Below are positions 17,446 through 26,537 of a stretch of 64,000 bases of DNA, in pieces (the first letter of the stretch is position 1; the number at the start of each line of letters is the position of its first letter). The position numbers and the translations under genes were made by a program. The stretch is from positions 168,323 through 232,322 of the forward strand of contig NZ_QOWE01000012.1 of the NCBI RefSeq assembly GCF_003334855.1, given 5' to 3'. This DNA is from Larkinella punicea (GTDB lineage: Bacteria > Bacteroidota > Bacteroidia > Cytophagales > Spirosomataceae). The notes under the pieces are model-generated. The model was not told the DNA's origin. It did no database searches and was given only the letters and a program-made list of their open reading frames with translations.

Positions 17446-19389
17446 ATGGAACACAAACAACAACTGGATAAAGTAACGGCGGCCGGTTTACTGGTAGCCA
17501 TGGGTATTATTTTCGGAGATATTGGCACGTCTCCTTTGTATGTTCTCTCGGCCATCATGGGGCCCACCCAGCCGATCCGGGCGGATGTTGTTCGGGGAGC
17601 CATCTCCTGCATTTTCTGGACCCTAACCCTGCAAACCACCGTCAAGTACGTCATCCTGATCCTGCGGGCCGACAACAAGGGCGAAGGCGGGATCTTTGCC
17701 CTCTACGCGCTGGTGCGCAGACACGCCAAATGGCTCACCATTCCCGCCGTGATCGGCGGCAGTGCCCTGCTGGCGGATGGCATCATTACCCCGCCGGTTT
17801 CGGTTTCATCCGCCGTCGAGGGGCTGGAACTTCTGTATCCAGACATTCCCACGGTTCCCATTGTCATTGGTATTCTGACGGTTCTGTTTTTGATTCAGGC
17901 TCTGGGCACCAGCGTCGTCGGAACCGCCTTTGGCCCCGTCATGCTGCTTTGGTTTATCATGCTGGGAACCCTGGGATTGATCCACATCGCGGATTCACCC
18001 GGCATTTTGAGTGCCGTCAATCCCTATTATGCCTGGTGGCTGCTGGCGGAATATCCGGGTGGTTTCTGGCTTTTAGGCTCGGTTTTTCTCTGTACGACCG
18101 GTGCAGAAGCCTTGTATTCCGATCTGGGCCACTGCGGAAGGGGCAACATCCGCATAAGCTGGATTTTTGTAAAGACCTGCCTGCTGTTGAATTACTTCGG
18201 CCAGGGCGCCTGGCTGCTCACGATGGAAGGCCAGGCCCTGGGAGAGCATAAACCGTTCTATGCGCTCATGCCCGACTGGTTTCTCTTCGCCGGCATCGGC
18301 ATTGCGACGGCCGCAACGGTTATTGCCAGCCAGGCCTTGATTACTGGCTCGTTCACGCTGATCAGTGAAGCGATCCGGCTAAACCTGTGGCCCAAAGTGA
18401 TCCTGCGCTATCCATCCGTCAAAAAAGGGCAACTCTACGTGCCCAGCATCAACCTTTTGCTGTGGCTCGGTTGCGTGGGGGTTGTGCTTTACTTTCGGGA
18501 GTCGGCCAACATGGAAGCTGCCTACGGCTTGGCCATCACCCTGACGATGCTGATGACCACCATCCTGATGACGTATTATTTATACAGCCACCGCTATAAA
18601 GCCTGGGGCGTCGTGCTGTTTCTGGTCGTTTATGTCCTGCTGGAAGGCGCTTTTCTGGTCGCCAATCTCATCAAGTTTCCCCACGGCGGTTGGGTATCGC
18701 TCTTTATTGGTTCCGCCATTGCGGTGGTGATGTATACCTGGCTCCGGGCGTTTTACATCAAACTCCGGTTGACGGAATACGTTCGAATCGACCATTACCT
18801 GAAACCGCTCATCGAACTAAGCCGGGATATTAGCATTCCCAAATATGCCACGCACCTGGTGTTTATGAGCAATGCCGCCCGCCAATCCGAAATCGAATCG
18901 AAGGTCATTTATTCCATCTTTCAGAAGCGCCCCAAACGGGCCGATATCTTCTGGTTTGTGCATGTGGACACGACGGATGATCCGTATACGATGGAATACA
19001 AAGTCAACACGATTGCGACCGACGATGTGTATAAAATCACATTCCGGCTGGGCTTTCGGGTGGAGCAGCGCATCAACCTGTTTTTCCGGAAGGTGATCGA
19101 AGATCTGGTCAAAAACAAGGAAGTGGACATCACCAGCCGGTACGAATCCCTCAGTCGTCAGCATGTGATTGGTGATTTTCGGTTTGTGGTGCTGGAGAAA
19201 TTTCTCTCCTTCGAGAACGACCTGCCCTGGATGGAGCGGCTGATCATGAACCTGTATTTTTTCATCAAACGGTTTACGACCGCAGAAGACCGCTGGTTTG
19301 GCCTCGACAGCAGTTCGGTCAAGATCGAGAAAGTGCCGCTGGTCATTCGCCCCGTCGAAAACATCAAACTCAAACGAATCGAAGCCTGA
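17446..19389 (+). CDS. kup: Kup-type potassium transporter
   Basis: The 647-residue protein begins with the conserved Kup signature GIIFGDIGTSPLYV, followed by about 12 hydrophobic helices. It contains the family segments NKGEGGIFALYALVRR and TGAEALYSDLGHCG, then a hydrophilic C-terminal domain of about 190 residues. Kup imports K+ with protons across the cytoplasmic membrane. An AAGAGG sequence (17434-17439) six bases before the ATG is one of the few convincing Shine-Dalgarno sites in this window. The gene is monocistronic and convergent with the hybrid kinase gene. Confidence 0.95.
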   Translation: MEHKQQLDKVTAAGLLVAMGIIFGDIGTSPLYVLSAIMGPTQPIRADVVRGAISCIFWTLTLQTTVKYVILILRADNKGEGGIFALYALVRRHAKWLTIPAVIGGSALLADGIITPPVSVSSAVEGLELLYPDIPTVPIVIGILTVLFLIQALGTSVVGTAFGPVMLLWFIMLGTLGLIHIADSPGILSAVNPYYAWWLLAEYPGGFWLLGSVFLCTTGAEALYSDLGHCGRGNIRISWIFVKTCLLLNYFGQGAWLLTMEGQALGEHKPFYALMPDWFLFAGIGIATAATVIASQALITGSFTLISEAIRLNLWPKVILRYPSVKKGQLYVPSINLLLWLGCVGVVLYFRESANMEAAYGLAITLTMLMTTILMTYYLYSHRYKAWGVVLFLVVYVLLEGAFLVANLIKFPHGGWVSLFIGSAIAVVMYTWLRAFYIKLRLTEYVRIDHYLKPLIELSRDISIPKYATHLVFMSNAARQSEIESKVIYSIFQKRPKRADIFWFVHVDTTDDPYTMEYKVNTIATDDVYKITFRLGFRVEQRINLFFRKVIEDLVKNKEVDITSRYESLSRQHVIGDFRFVVLEKFLSFENDLPWMERLIMNLYFFIKRFTTAEDRWFGLDSSSVKIEKVPLVIRPVENIKLKRIEA

Positions 19390-19437
19390 GCGCCCGGCGT
19401 CTGACCAACAAATTCCAGGCGAATCGAAAGAAGTCCG

Positions 19438-22275
19438 TTACCCCTCGCCCGCTTCTCCCCCTTCCGAATTAGCCTCCCGAACGGCCTGGATCACCGGCAG
19501 TTCGGATTCCAGCACCAGCAGATACTGACTGATCAGCGGGGCGATTTCAGACAGGGCCTTTTTGTCGGCAATCAGGGCTTCCGTGGCCGTAATGAGTCGG
19601 GCGGCTTCGTTCAGGCCAAAGGTCTGAATCACGGCTTTCTGGGTGTGAATCAGCCGTTTGATAGCGGTTATGTCGCCTTCTTCCAGCGACTGTCGTAATT
19701 GTTGAATCTCGACCGGCGTCTGGTTCAGAAACAACGTCATCATTTCAACCGCAAAATCCATGTCATGCCCAACGGCTTCCAGGAGCGGTTCCACCGAGAA
19801 ACTGGGTTTCGGCGTCATATACACTTTTTGGGTTTGAACTTTAGCCGGTGCGATCGGCAGGTATTTACGCATAATTCGTTGTAACTCTTCAATTTGAAAC
19901 GGTTTGGGTATAAAATCATTCATACCGGCCTGCAAACACTGTTCCCGCTCGTTGGCCAGCGCATGGGCCGTCATGGCAATAATCGGCACCGGGCTTTTCA
20001 GCGTCGTTCGGATCCGGGTGGTGGTGGTATACCCGTCCATCACCGGCATCTGAATGTCCATTAATACCAGGTCGACCTCCTCTTTTTCCAGAATAGAAAG
20101 GGCTTCCTGACCATTCTCGGCTACCTGCGCCCAGTAGCCCAGCCGGTTGAGCACCTGAAGGGCCAGCCGCTGGTTCATCACGTTGTCTTCTACCACCAGA
20201 ATGGTCACCTCACGCCCCCCCAGCCCGGACGTCTCCGTATTCAGATCGGCCTCATGCTCGGTTTGGTGGGGTGCTATTTTATACGGAATTTCCACCGTAA
20301 ACGTGGAGCCTTCGCCCATTATGCTTTCCACCTTGATCCAGCCGCCCTGCATCTCGGTCAACGACTTGACAATGTTCAGCCCCAGCCCCGTGCCGCCGTA
20401 ATACCGCGTGGTGAAATCACTGGCCTGCCGGAACCGTTCAAAGATATGCGGCAGAATGGCCGTTTCCATGCCAATTCCCGTATCTTCCACCCTGAACCGA
20501 ACCCGAACACTCTCCGGGGTTTCCTCTTTCTTTTCGATGTGTACGGAAACCCCGCCCTGTCGGGTAAACTTGATGGCATTGCTGAGCAGATTCAGCAGGA
20601 TTTGCGTAAGCCGGGTGGGATCGCCCAGAACAACCGCCGGCAGATCGGGATCTACCGTGACCGTCAGCCGTAGATTTTTATCGGTTGCCGAGGCATCGAG
20701 CATCGTCCGGATCGAATCCACCAGAGAACTGATGCTGAATGGAATGCTTTCCAGCGGCAACATGCCCGCTTCGATTTTGGAAATATCAAGAATGTCGTTG
20801 ACGATCGTCAGCAGGTTTTTGCCGGCCGTTCGGATGTAGTCCACAAAGTCCTTCTGCTCCCGATTCAAAGCCGTCGATTCCAGCAGGTTGGAAAACCCCA
20901 GAATGGCATTGAGGGGCGTACGGATTTCGTGGCTCATGTTGGCCAGAAACTGCTTCTCGGTATGCCGGGCATCCTCGGCAACCTGCGTAGCCTGGGCCAG
21001 TTGCTGTTCGAGCCGTTTCCGTTGCGTAATGTCGTAGTGAATACCCATCGATCCGATCACGTTCCCGCGTTCGTCGATGATGGGTGCCCCACTGATGATG
21101 ACCCAGATGCGTTCGCCGTCTTTCCGGATCAGTTGCATTTCGTATGAATTGGCACCGCCCGCCCCCCGAAATTTCTGCTGCTTCGCCAAAAAATCCGTAA
21201 ATTCTTTCGGCACCAGCAATTCGTCGGCCCGCTGCCCAATCAGTTCTTTTTCCGTATAACCCACCATCTGACAAAACCGGTCGTAGGCCTGCCGGATCAC
21301 TTGGTTGGCATCGACTTCGAGCAATCCGAGTTCCATCCGGTTCATGATCCCCCGGTATTTCTCTTCACTCCGCCGAATCCGTTCATCATAGCGGTATTTT
21401 TCCGTAATGTCGGTAAATTGCCACAGGTGGCCCCGGTACTGGCCCTCCTGAAAAATGGGGATATAACTCCAGTCCAGAACGCGCCCGTCCAGCAGGCTAA
21501 CAGAGGCATTGACCACGGTATGCTGCCGACGGATAGCCTCTTCCATCTGTTGACGGAACAAATCCGGATTGGCAAACAAGGTGTCGTTCGGATGAGCCCA
21601 CTGCTCAAACCCGGTCCCGATCAGCTCGGCGACCGACCTGGAAATCCCAAACAGATCGCAGTATAACTGATTGACAACAATAATGGTACGGTTTTCATCT
21701 TCAACCAGTACCCCGGTTTGCAGGTTGGTAATGAGCGAGGTCAGCCGGGCTTGTGTAGTCCGGAATTCGTCTTCGTTGATGATTCGATTGGTAATGTCGC
21801 GGGCCACGGCCACCAGTTCCGGCCGGTCGTTCTCCCCTTCAACCACCCGCAACGTCTGACCAATCCAGACCGTGCGGCCGTCTTTGGCCACCACCGGAAA
21901 CTCCATGAAGGAACTCCGCTGCTTCTCCTGCAACATCTTCTGGTAAAACTCTGCCACAGACGTCCGCCAGGAAGGAGCTACCAGCGTCATGAAACTCAAT
22001 CCGATTATTTCATCTTTGGTGTAGCCCAGACTCTGTTCGACAACCGAATTGACGAACGTAAAATAGCCGTCGATCGACGTTTTGAAAATAATATCCGGCA
22101 CCGACTCCACCACGTGACGGTAGTGTCGTTCACTTTTTTTCAGTTCTTTATACAGAAGTAGCTCTTCATAAGCCTGGGAAAGCTGATGTTTTTTTTCTTC
22201 CAGAATAGCCTCCGTCTGCCTGCGGGTTTCTCTTTCAAGAGCCAGTTGGCGTTCGAGGTGCTCTATTGGGGACAT
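19438..22275 (-). CDS. Hybrid histidine kinase: PAS x3, kinase, receiver, HPt
   Basis: I use the ATG at 22275 (945 residues), which follows a perfect -7 box; a TTG start at 22377 would add 34 residues and is less likely. An N-terminal coiled coil leads into three PAS domains (about 60-180, 185-305, 310-430). The HisKA domain has His449 (NMSHEIRTPLNA) and the ATPase domain has GIGMETAI and GTGLGLNIVKSL. The receiver domain has the phospho-acceptor Asp740 in LVLMDIQMPVMDG. The C-terminal HPt domain has His877 in LIHTQKAVIQTFG, where the usual HxxKG has Ala instead of Gly. No membrane helix is present. The output partner is not nearby. Confidence 0.9.
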   Translation of the reverse strand: MSPIEHLERQLALERETRRQTEAILEEKKHQLSQAYEELLLYKELKKSERHYRHVVESVPDIIFKTSIDGYFTFVNSVVEQSLGYTKDEIIGLSFMTLVAPSWRTSVAEFYQKMLQEKQRSSFMEFPVVAKDGRTVWIGQTLRVVEGENDRPELVAVARDITNRIINEDEFRTTQARLTSLITNLQTGVLVEDENRTIIVVNQLYCDLFGISRSVAELIGTGFEQWAHPNDTLFANPDLFRQQMEEAIRRQHTVVNASVSLLDGRVLDWSYIPIFQEGQYRGHLWQFTDITEKYRYDERIRRSEEKYRGIMNRMELGLLEVDANQVIRQAYDRFCQMVGYTEKELIGQRADELLVPKEFTDFLAKQQKFRGAGGANSYEMQLIRKDGERIWVIISGAPIIDERGNVIGSMGIHYDITQRKRLEQQLAQATQVAEDARHTEKQFLANMSHEIRTPLNAILGFSNLLESTALNREQKDFVDYIRTAGKNLLTIVNDILDISKIEAGMLPLESIPFSISSLVDSIRTMLDASATDKNLRLTVTVDPDLPAVVLGDPTRLTQILLNLLSNAIKFTRQGGVSVHIEKKEETPESVRVRFRVEDTGIGMETAILPHIFERFRQASDFTTRYYGGTGLGLNIVKSLTEMQGGWIKVESIMGEGSTFTVEIPYKIAPHQTEHEADLNTETSGLGGREVTILVVEDNVMNQRLALQVLNRLGYWAQVAENGQEALSILEKEEVDLVLMDIQMPVMDGYTTTTRIRTTLKSPVPIIAMTAHALANEREQCLQAGMNDFIPKPFQIEELQRIMRKYLPIAPAKVQTQKVYMTPKPSFSVEPLLEAVGHDMDFAVEMMTLFLNQTPVEIQQLRQSLEEGDITAIKRLIHTQKAVIQTFGLNEAARLITATEALIADKKALSEIAPLISQYLLVLESELPVIQAVREANSEGGEAGEG

Positions 22276-22286
22276 ATACAGGTTAA

Positions 22287-22294
22287 CAAATATA
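22287..22294 (-). promoter_or_regulatory. -7 box of the hybrid kinase gene
   Basis: The minus strand reads TATATTTG, a perfect TAnnTTTG, 11 nt upstream of the ATG at 22275. I found no clear -33 element. Confidence 0.55.
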
Positions 22295-22638
22295 AACGAA
22301 TCGGCACCTATTCCTATGTTAAGGACTTCCGGTAAATAAAGCCTTCTGTTGCTTTGAATCAGGCTTTCACGGATCAATTAATCGACAACGAAACGTCTCC
22401 CCACTCCGGTTTCACCCTGGGGCTAAGCGCAACATGTCTCTTGGATTGACTCATAACCTACCAATATGTTACCAAATTGGTGACATATTAAACAAATTAA
22501 AGCAACAATTATGCCGTGGACGGCCCCGTAAAGGTATGAATTACGCCGGTCTTTTCAGATGATCCGTCGGCTGTCCGAAGGAATAAACGAAATCTTCCTC
22601 CAATAAACCAATCCATTTATCAGACAGTTCAAGCAATC

Positions 22639-22677
22639 AAAAAAATAGGAAACCCGGTTTTTTACACCAGATTTCCT
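22639..22677 (-). terminator. Rho-independent terminator of the small secreted protein gene
   Basis: The arms 22647-22658 and 22666-22677 pair at 10 of 12 positions. On the minus strand the stem is followed by a run of seven T. It lies 25 bp past the stop at 22703. Confidence 0.75.
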
Positions 22678-22702
22678 GTTCAATAATTCGATTACAAATC
22701 GA

Positions 22703-23095
22703 TTAGTTCATGCTCACCAGACGCAGCGATTCAACCACAGGTGTGCTGGTTTGCAGTTTTACGGTTTTGACCTCCGTATTGGCGCCGTCGGTGATTTCGA
22801 CTTTGTAGACGCCGTCTTCCAGTTGATTCAGATCAAACCGGATGGTCGTGATCTCATGGCCTTCGCCCAATCGCTTGGTAGCCAGCGTCCGGCCTTCACT
22901 GTTGATCAGCCGAATATTGATTTTGCTGTCGGTTTCTTTCTGAACGTTCACACTCACCTTCATGCTGTTAATGATTGGATAAACAGCCGATTGAAACGTG
23001 GATTTCGGTTTGGCCTTTTCGTGGTTATCGGCAGCAAAAGTGTTTGAAACAGCAAAAGTTAAAGCCAGTAATGCGGAAGCGAATAGCGTTTTCAT
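22703..23095 (-). CDS. Small secreted protein with C-terminal beta-sandwich (Por-sorting-like)
   Basis: The 130-residue product has a Sec signal peptide (MKTLFASALLALTFAVSNTFA) and a compact beta domain (INIRLINSEGRTLATKRLGEG, then LEDGVYKVEIT). Its pattern resembles type IX secretion C-terminal sorting domains, but here that domain is nearly the whole protein. Similar small proteins are common in Cytophagales and of unknown role. The gene has its own -7 box (23164-23171) and its own terminator. Confidence 0.65.
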   Translation of the reverse strand: MKTLFASALLALTFAVSNTFAADNHEKAKPKSTFQSAVYPIINSMKVSVNVQKETDSKINIRLINSEGRTLATKRLGEGHEITTIRFDLNQLEDGVYKVEITDGANTEVKTVKLQTSTPVVESLRLVSMN

Positions 23096-23163
23096 GAGAT
23101 TTGTTGTTTAAGGATGTTCTGATTTCTTGTTGTTTACTGCCAGAATCGGCCGTTTTGATGATT

Positions 23164-23171
23164 CAAAGGTA
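23164..23171 (-). promoter_or_regulatory. -7 box of the small secreted protein gene
   Basis: The minus strand reads TACCTTTG, identical to the boxes before the genes at 1815 and 62603. It is 68 nt upstream of the ATG at 23095. A -33 TTG is not obvious. Confidence 0.5.
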
Positions 23172-23281
23172 GTATTTTCATAAGGTACCTTGCTATGCAT
23201 AGTACTTTGTCGGCAAAAATACCGGGTCGAATGGTCGATAAACCGGATGAGATTCCGAAGCGCCCTGCAATCCGGCGTTTT

Positions 23282-24448
23282 TCAGGCTTTTTTCGGTGCC
23301 TTTTTCAGTTGCCCGATGCCAAACTGATCGCCCGCAGCAACGGCTTTTCCGCCACTGAAATGGATTTCAACCATCTTCTCGCTCTGCACCCAGTTGTAAT
23401 TCGGATCTTCCAGGCTGGTGACGATTTTACGCGTTTTCACATCGATAACATCCCCGGTAGACGGATAGGCGTATTTTCCGTCCACACTGAACGTGATCCA
23501 GCCCGGCATGTCGCGCACCAGAATCGAGGTTTTCTGGACCGGCGGCATCACGGTATTGTCAAAAATGTGCACCCGGTTATTGGCACCGTCGCACAGCCAG
23601 ATTTCCTTTTCATCCGGCGTCATGCCAATCCCGTGGCTCGGACAGCCGTGGCGTTTCACTTCGCCGATGTTGAAGCCTTCTACCACCACGCGGTGCAGAA
23701 ACTGGCCGCTCACCAGATTGCCCACCTCGAAGCCCAGCAATCCATTGATGTTTACGTATACCAGGGTCTGCGAACCGTTAATGGTAAACGGGCGAATGTC
23801 GGCCCCAAACGGCCCTACTTTTTTGGTAATCGTGTGTGTTTTCGCGTCAGCGACGTTCAGCATCGTCGATTTCAACCCGGCCAGGTACACAAAATTTCCA
23901 TCCGGGCCATAAATGGTGTTGTGTGAACCCGAATTGGTCACGATTTTGGTCATGACATCGCCGGTTTTGGCATCTACCACCGTCCAGAATTCCTTCTCCA
24001 GCGAAGGCATGTAAATCGTCTTTCCGTCCGGCGAAATCGAAATCCGGTCGACACCCCCTTCGTATTCCTTTTCCCACAACACTTTCTCGGTCGTCAGGTC
24101 AAGGCATTGCAACGCTTCCAGCGTGCTGATGTACAAACAGTTGGTGGCCAGACTGACATCGACGCCCTTCACATTCGACGGTTTTCCGTTCTTCTGAAAA
24201 CCCTTCGTCGGGATAAATTTCACAAACCGGTGGTTGTTATCGATGTCGAAAACCTGAATCCCGTGGCCGCCGTAGCCCAGGTAATTCCGCACACCCGGCG
24301 TTACGACGTAGAGATACCGCTGCACTTTCGGCGCGGGTTTCAATAAAGAATTACTGGTTTTTTCGGTGGAGGTAAAAACCCAGGCTGTTGTGGACATAAG
24401 AAACAGCCCGCCAAGCAGGAAGCGTAAAATCGTTCGTGTCGGTTTCAT
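23282..24448 (-). CDS. YncE/cytochrome d1-like beta-propeller protein
   Basis: I start at the ATG at 24448, which gives an N-terminal export signal (ILRFLLGGLFLMSTTAWVF) and 388 residues. The longer open frame to 24637 would begin with a non-secretory leader. The body consists of repeated propeller blades such as CLDLTTEKVLWEKEYEGG, ISISPDGKTIYMPS and GPDGNFVYLAGL, as in YncE and the d1 domain. There is no CxxCH, so no covalent haem is predicted. Proteins of this type are periplasmic and may bind a cofactor or partner, but the function is unknown. Confidence 0.75.
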   Translation of the reverse strand: MKPTRTILRFLLGGLFLMSTTAWVFTSTEKTSNSLLKPAPKVQRYLYVVTPGVRNYLGYGGHGIQVFDIDNNHRFVKFIPTKGFQKNGKPSNVKGVDVSLATNCLYISTLEALQCLDLTTEKVLWEKEYEGGVDRISISPDGKTIYMPSLEKEFWTVVDAKTGDVMTKIVTNSGSHNTIYGPDGNFVYLAGLKSTMLNVADAKTHTITKKVGPFGADIRPFTINGSQTLVYVNINGLLGFEVGNLVSGQFLHRVVVEGFNIGEVKRHGCPSHGIGMTPDEKEIWLCDGANNRVHIFDNTVMPPVQKTSILVRDMPGWITFSVDGKYAYPSTGDVIDVKTRKIVTSLEDPNYNWVQSEKMVEIHFSGGKAVAAGDQFGIGQLKKAPKKA

Positions 24449-24645
24449 TTCAGGAGGATTTAGGATGTCGTCATCAACGAATGAAGAAAATTTCCGGCTC
24501 AATCTACCCGCCACAAAGCAGGGAGAAGACCGGAACCGGAGCGGTTTTTCAAGCCACTGAGTGCTTTTTTGAATGAAGCCTAAAATATTTCCAACCATCT
24601 GACCACCTAGGCAGTTAGATTGAGACGAATCAACCAACGCACATC

Positions 24646-25731
24646 ATGACGACAAAGGAAAGCAAAACAGCACTGATCACGGGAGCCTCCAGCGGAATCG
24701 GCCAGGAACTGGCAAAACTGTTTGCAAAAGATGGTTACAATCTGGTACTCGTTGCCCGGAGCACCGACGTTCTAAACGAACTCGGCGGCCGGTTTTGGGA
24801 CGAATACGGGGTTGAAACGACGGTCATTACGAAAGATTTATCGGAAGAAGATGCCGCTCAGGACGTTTACAACCAGGTCAAAGCAAAAAATCTATCGGTC
24901 GATGTCCTGGTCAACGATGCCGGTGTTGGCCTCTACGGGCTTTTTGCCACCGAAACCGACTGGGAACGGGAAAAGTCGCTGATCCACCTGAACGTCCTGA
25001 CCACCACGCAGATGACCAAGCTCTTTCTGAAAGAAATGGTGGAGCGGAACGAAGGAAAAATCCTGAATCTGGCGTCGCTGGTATCAATCACACCCATGCC
25101 GCTGATGGCGGTGTATGCCGCCACGAAGGCGTATATCTATAATTTTACGCAGTCGCTAATCAACGAATTGAAGGACACCAACGTCAGTGTAACGGCTTTG
25201 CTGCCCAACGCCACCGATACCGACTTCTTCAACAAAGCCGGTGCATCGAACACGAAGGTTACGGAGAATCTGGACAATCCGGCTAACGTTGCCAAAGATG
25301 CCTACAACGCCTTGATGAAAGGCGCGCCCAAAGTGATTCCGGGCGGTTTGGTCAACAAAGCCTACGAAGTGATGTCGTATGTGGCTCCTCAGGAAACCAT
25401 GGCTGGCATGATGCGAAAAAATATGGAACCGAAGGTGGAAGCCCAAACGGCGGACGAAAAAGGCAACAAAGCCGCTCTGACCTGGGGAATCGGTCTGGCG
25501 GCTGTGGTGCTGGCCGGAGCAGCCATTGCCCTGGTGTATGCCAATAGCAGCGAATACGACAAAGTCCGGTATCGGTACAAAGCGGGTAAAATCAAATCCG
25601 GTGCCGATGACGTGTATGGCGATGTAAAAGACAGCCTGCTCAGCGGCTTGAACAGCATTAAGGACGCCGTCAGTACGGCCAAAGAAGTGGTCGCCAAAGC
25701 GAAAGAAACCTTCACGGAAGCCTTGGCGTAA
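24646..25731 (+). CDS. Short-chain dehydrogenase with C-terminal membrane anchor
   Basis: Residues 1-250 form a classical short-chain dehydrogenase: TGASSGIG near residue 11 for NAD(P) binding, LVNDAGVGLYG, and the catalytic Tyr/Lys in YAATKAY. Residues 280-302 (ALTWGIGLAAVVLAGAAIAL) are a predicted transmembrane helix. The last 60 residues form an amphipathic Ala/Lys/Val-rich helix (SLLSGLNSIKDAVSTAKEVV). The tail is not part of the usual SDR fold and suggests membrane tethering. The substrate is unknown. The gene is followed by the 40-bp inverted repeat. Confidence 0.88.
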   Translation: MTTKESKTALITGASSGIGQELAKLFAKDGYNLVLVARSTDVLNELGGRFWDEYGVETTVITKDLSEEDAAQDVYNQVKAKNLSVDVLVNDAGVGLYGLFATETDWEREKSLIHLNVLTTTQMTKLFLKEMVERNEGKILNLASLVSITPMPLMAVYAATKAYIYNFTQSLINELKDTNVSVTALLPNATDTDFFNKAGASNTKVTENLDNPANVAKDAYNALMKGAPKVIPGGLVNKAYEVMSYVAPQETMAGMMRKNMEPKVEAQTADEKGNKAALTWGIGLAAVVLAGAAIALVYANSSEYDKVRYRYKAGKIKSGADDVYGDVKDSLLSGLNSIKDAVSTAKEVVAKAKETFTEALA

Positions 25732-25741
25732 CCCAATTTTC

Positions 25742-25852
25742 CGAAACCCTGACAGCGGTCGAAGACCCTGTCAGCGGTTTCAAAAAATCCCACTATTTAA
25801 ATTTAGCGATTCGAAACCGCTGACAGGGTCTTCGACCGCTGTCAGGGTTTCG
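25742..25852. repeat. Perfect 40-bp inverted repeat between convergent genes
   Basis: The arms 25742-25781 and 25813-25852 are exact reverse complements over 40 bp, with a 31-nt A+T-rich loop. Each arm is itself an imperfect palindrome (GACAGCGGTC / GACCCTGTC). It sits between the convergent SDR and beta-barrel genes and could terminate both. A single related copy lies at 56471-56496, inside the 3' end of a glycosyltransferase gene. Confidence 0.9.
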
Positions 25853-25856
25853 AACT

Positions 25857-26489
25857 TCACAACTCACTAAAATACAGCACAATCCCTGCCGAAATCCGGA
25901 AGGTGCTGACATCGGCTTTGTCCGTCGTCCGTTCGCCGTTCAGATCGATGGCCGATTTGCCACCCGCCTGAAAAGAACCGTTCAGGGTCAGGGCAACGGG
26001 CAACGACAAAAAGTAATGGAGTCCCGCGCCGATGTGGGCGGCTCCCCCCTTGAACAAAATGTTGTCGTATGCATTGTTGTTGATTACCTGATCGACTTTC
26101 CCGGCCCGGTGAACATACCCCAGTTCCGCAAAAGGGCGCAGGGCGTGGGTGGTTGCTGAAAAATTAAAGCGTACTCCGCCCGTCAGGTTCGTAAATTGAA
26201 AAGATTCGGCGTCAATATTTTTCAGGTTCATTTTCGTCCGGTCATACTGCGCAAACACCTCAAACCGCTGCGTCAGACCAAACCCGACGCGACCACCCAA
26301 ACCGATGCCGTTGCCGGAATTTTCGTCCAGAAACTGAAAATAGTCCGACGACCAGCCGAGCATATGGCCCTGCAAACCCAGGCTAAGCCCTTCTGTCGTC
26401 GATTTTTGACGGATGGTTTGCGAGAAAGCGGGGGCCGAACCGACTAAACCAGCCAGCAAAAACAACAGGAATATCGAGGAAAGTCGCAT
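25857..26489 (-). CDS. Outer membrane beta-barrel protein
   Basis: The 210-residue product has a signal peptide (MRLSSIFLLFLLAGLVGSAP, then AFSQ) and alternating hydrophobic beta strands. Examples are the segments beginning GIGLGGRVGFGL and LTGGVRFNFSAT. The C terminus ISAGIVLYFSEL ends in the aromatic/hydrophobic pattern of an outer-membrane barrel. It resembles OmpA-like 8-strand barrels without the OmpA periplasmic domain. The role is unknown. Confidence 0.75.
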   Translation of the reverse strand: MRLSSIFLLFLLAGLVGSAPAFSQTIRQKSTTEGLSLGLQGHMLGWSSDYFQFLDENSGNGIGLGGRVGFGLTQRFEVFAQYDRTKMNLKNIDAESFQFTNLTGGVRFNFSATTHALRPFAELGYVHRAGKVDQVINNNAYDNILFKGGAAHIGAGLHYFLSLPVALTLNGSFQAGGKSAIDLNGERTTDKADVSTFRISAGIVLYFSEL

Positions 26490-26537
26490 GATTGAAAGAC
26501 GCGTTTAAGTACGAAAAATCGACTGATGGGTAATGGA

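Larger units (their letters stand above)
22276..22702. other. Intergenic region with a 27-bp palindrome
   Basis: No convincing gene lies here. A near-perfect palindrome covers 22463-22489: the two arms ATATGT and ACCAA pair with their complements with a single G/T mismatch. This suggests a binding site for a dimeric regulator, about 190 bp upstream of the hybrid kinase start. The -7 box of that gene and the terminator of the next gene lie at the two ends of this region. Confidence 0.45.

Noticed and set aside
22430..22559. 42-codon frame in the 22.3-22.7 kb gap
   Set aside because: It runs through the palindrome, lacks a promoter and shows no family pattern.
23282..24637. Longer start for the beta-propeller protein
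   Set aside because: The added N terminus lies before the export signal and is not protein-like; the ATG at 24448 fits better.
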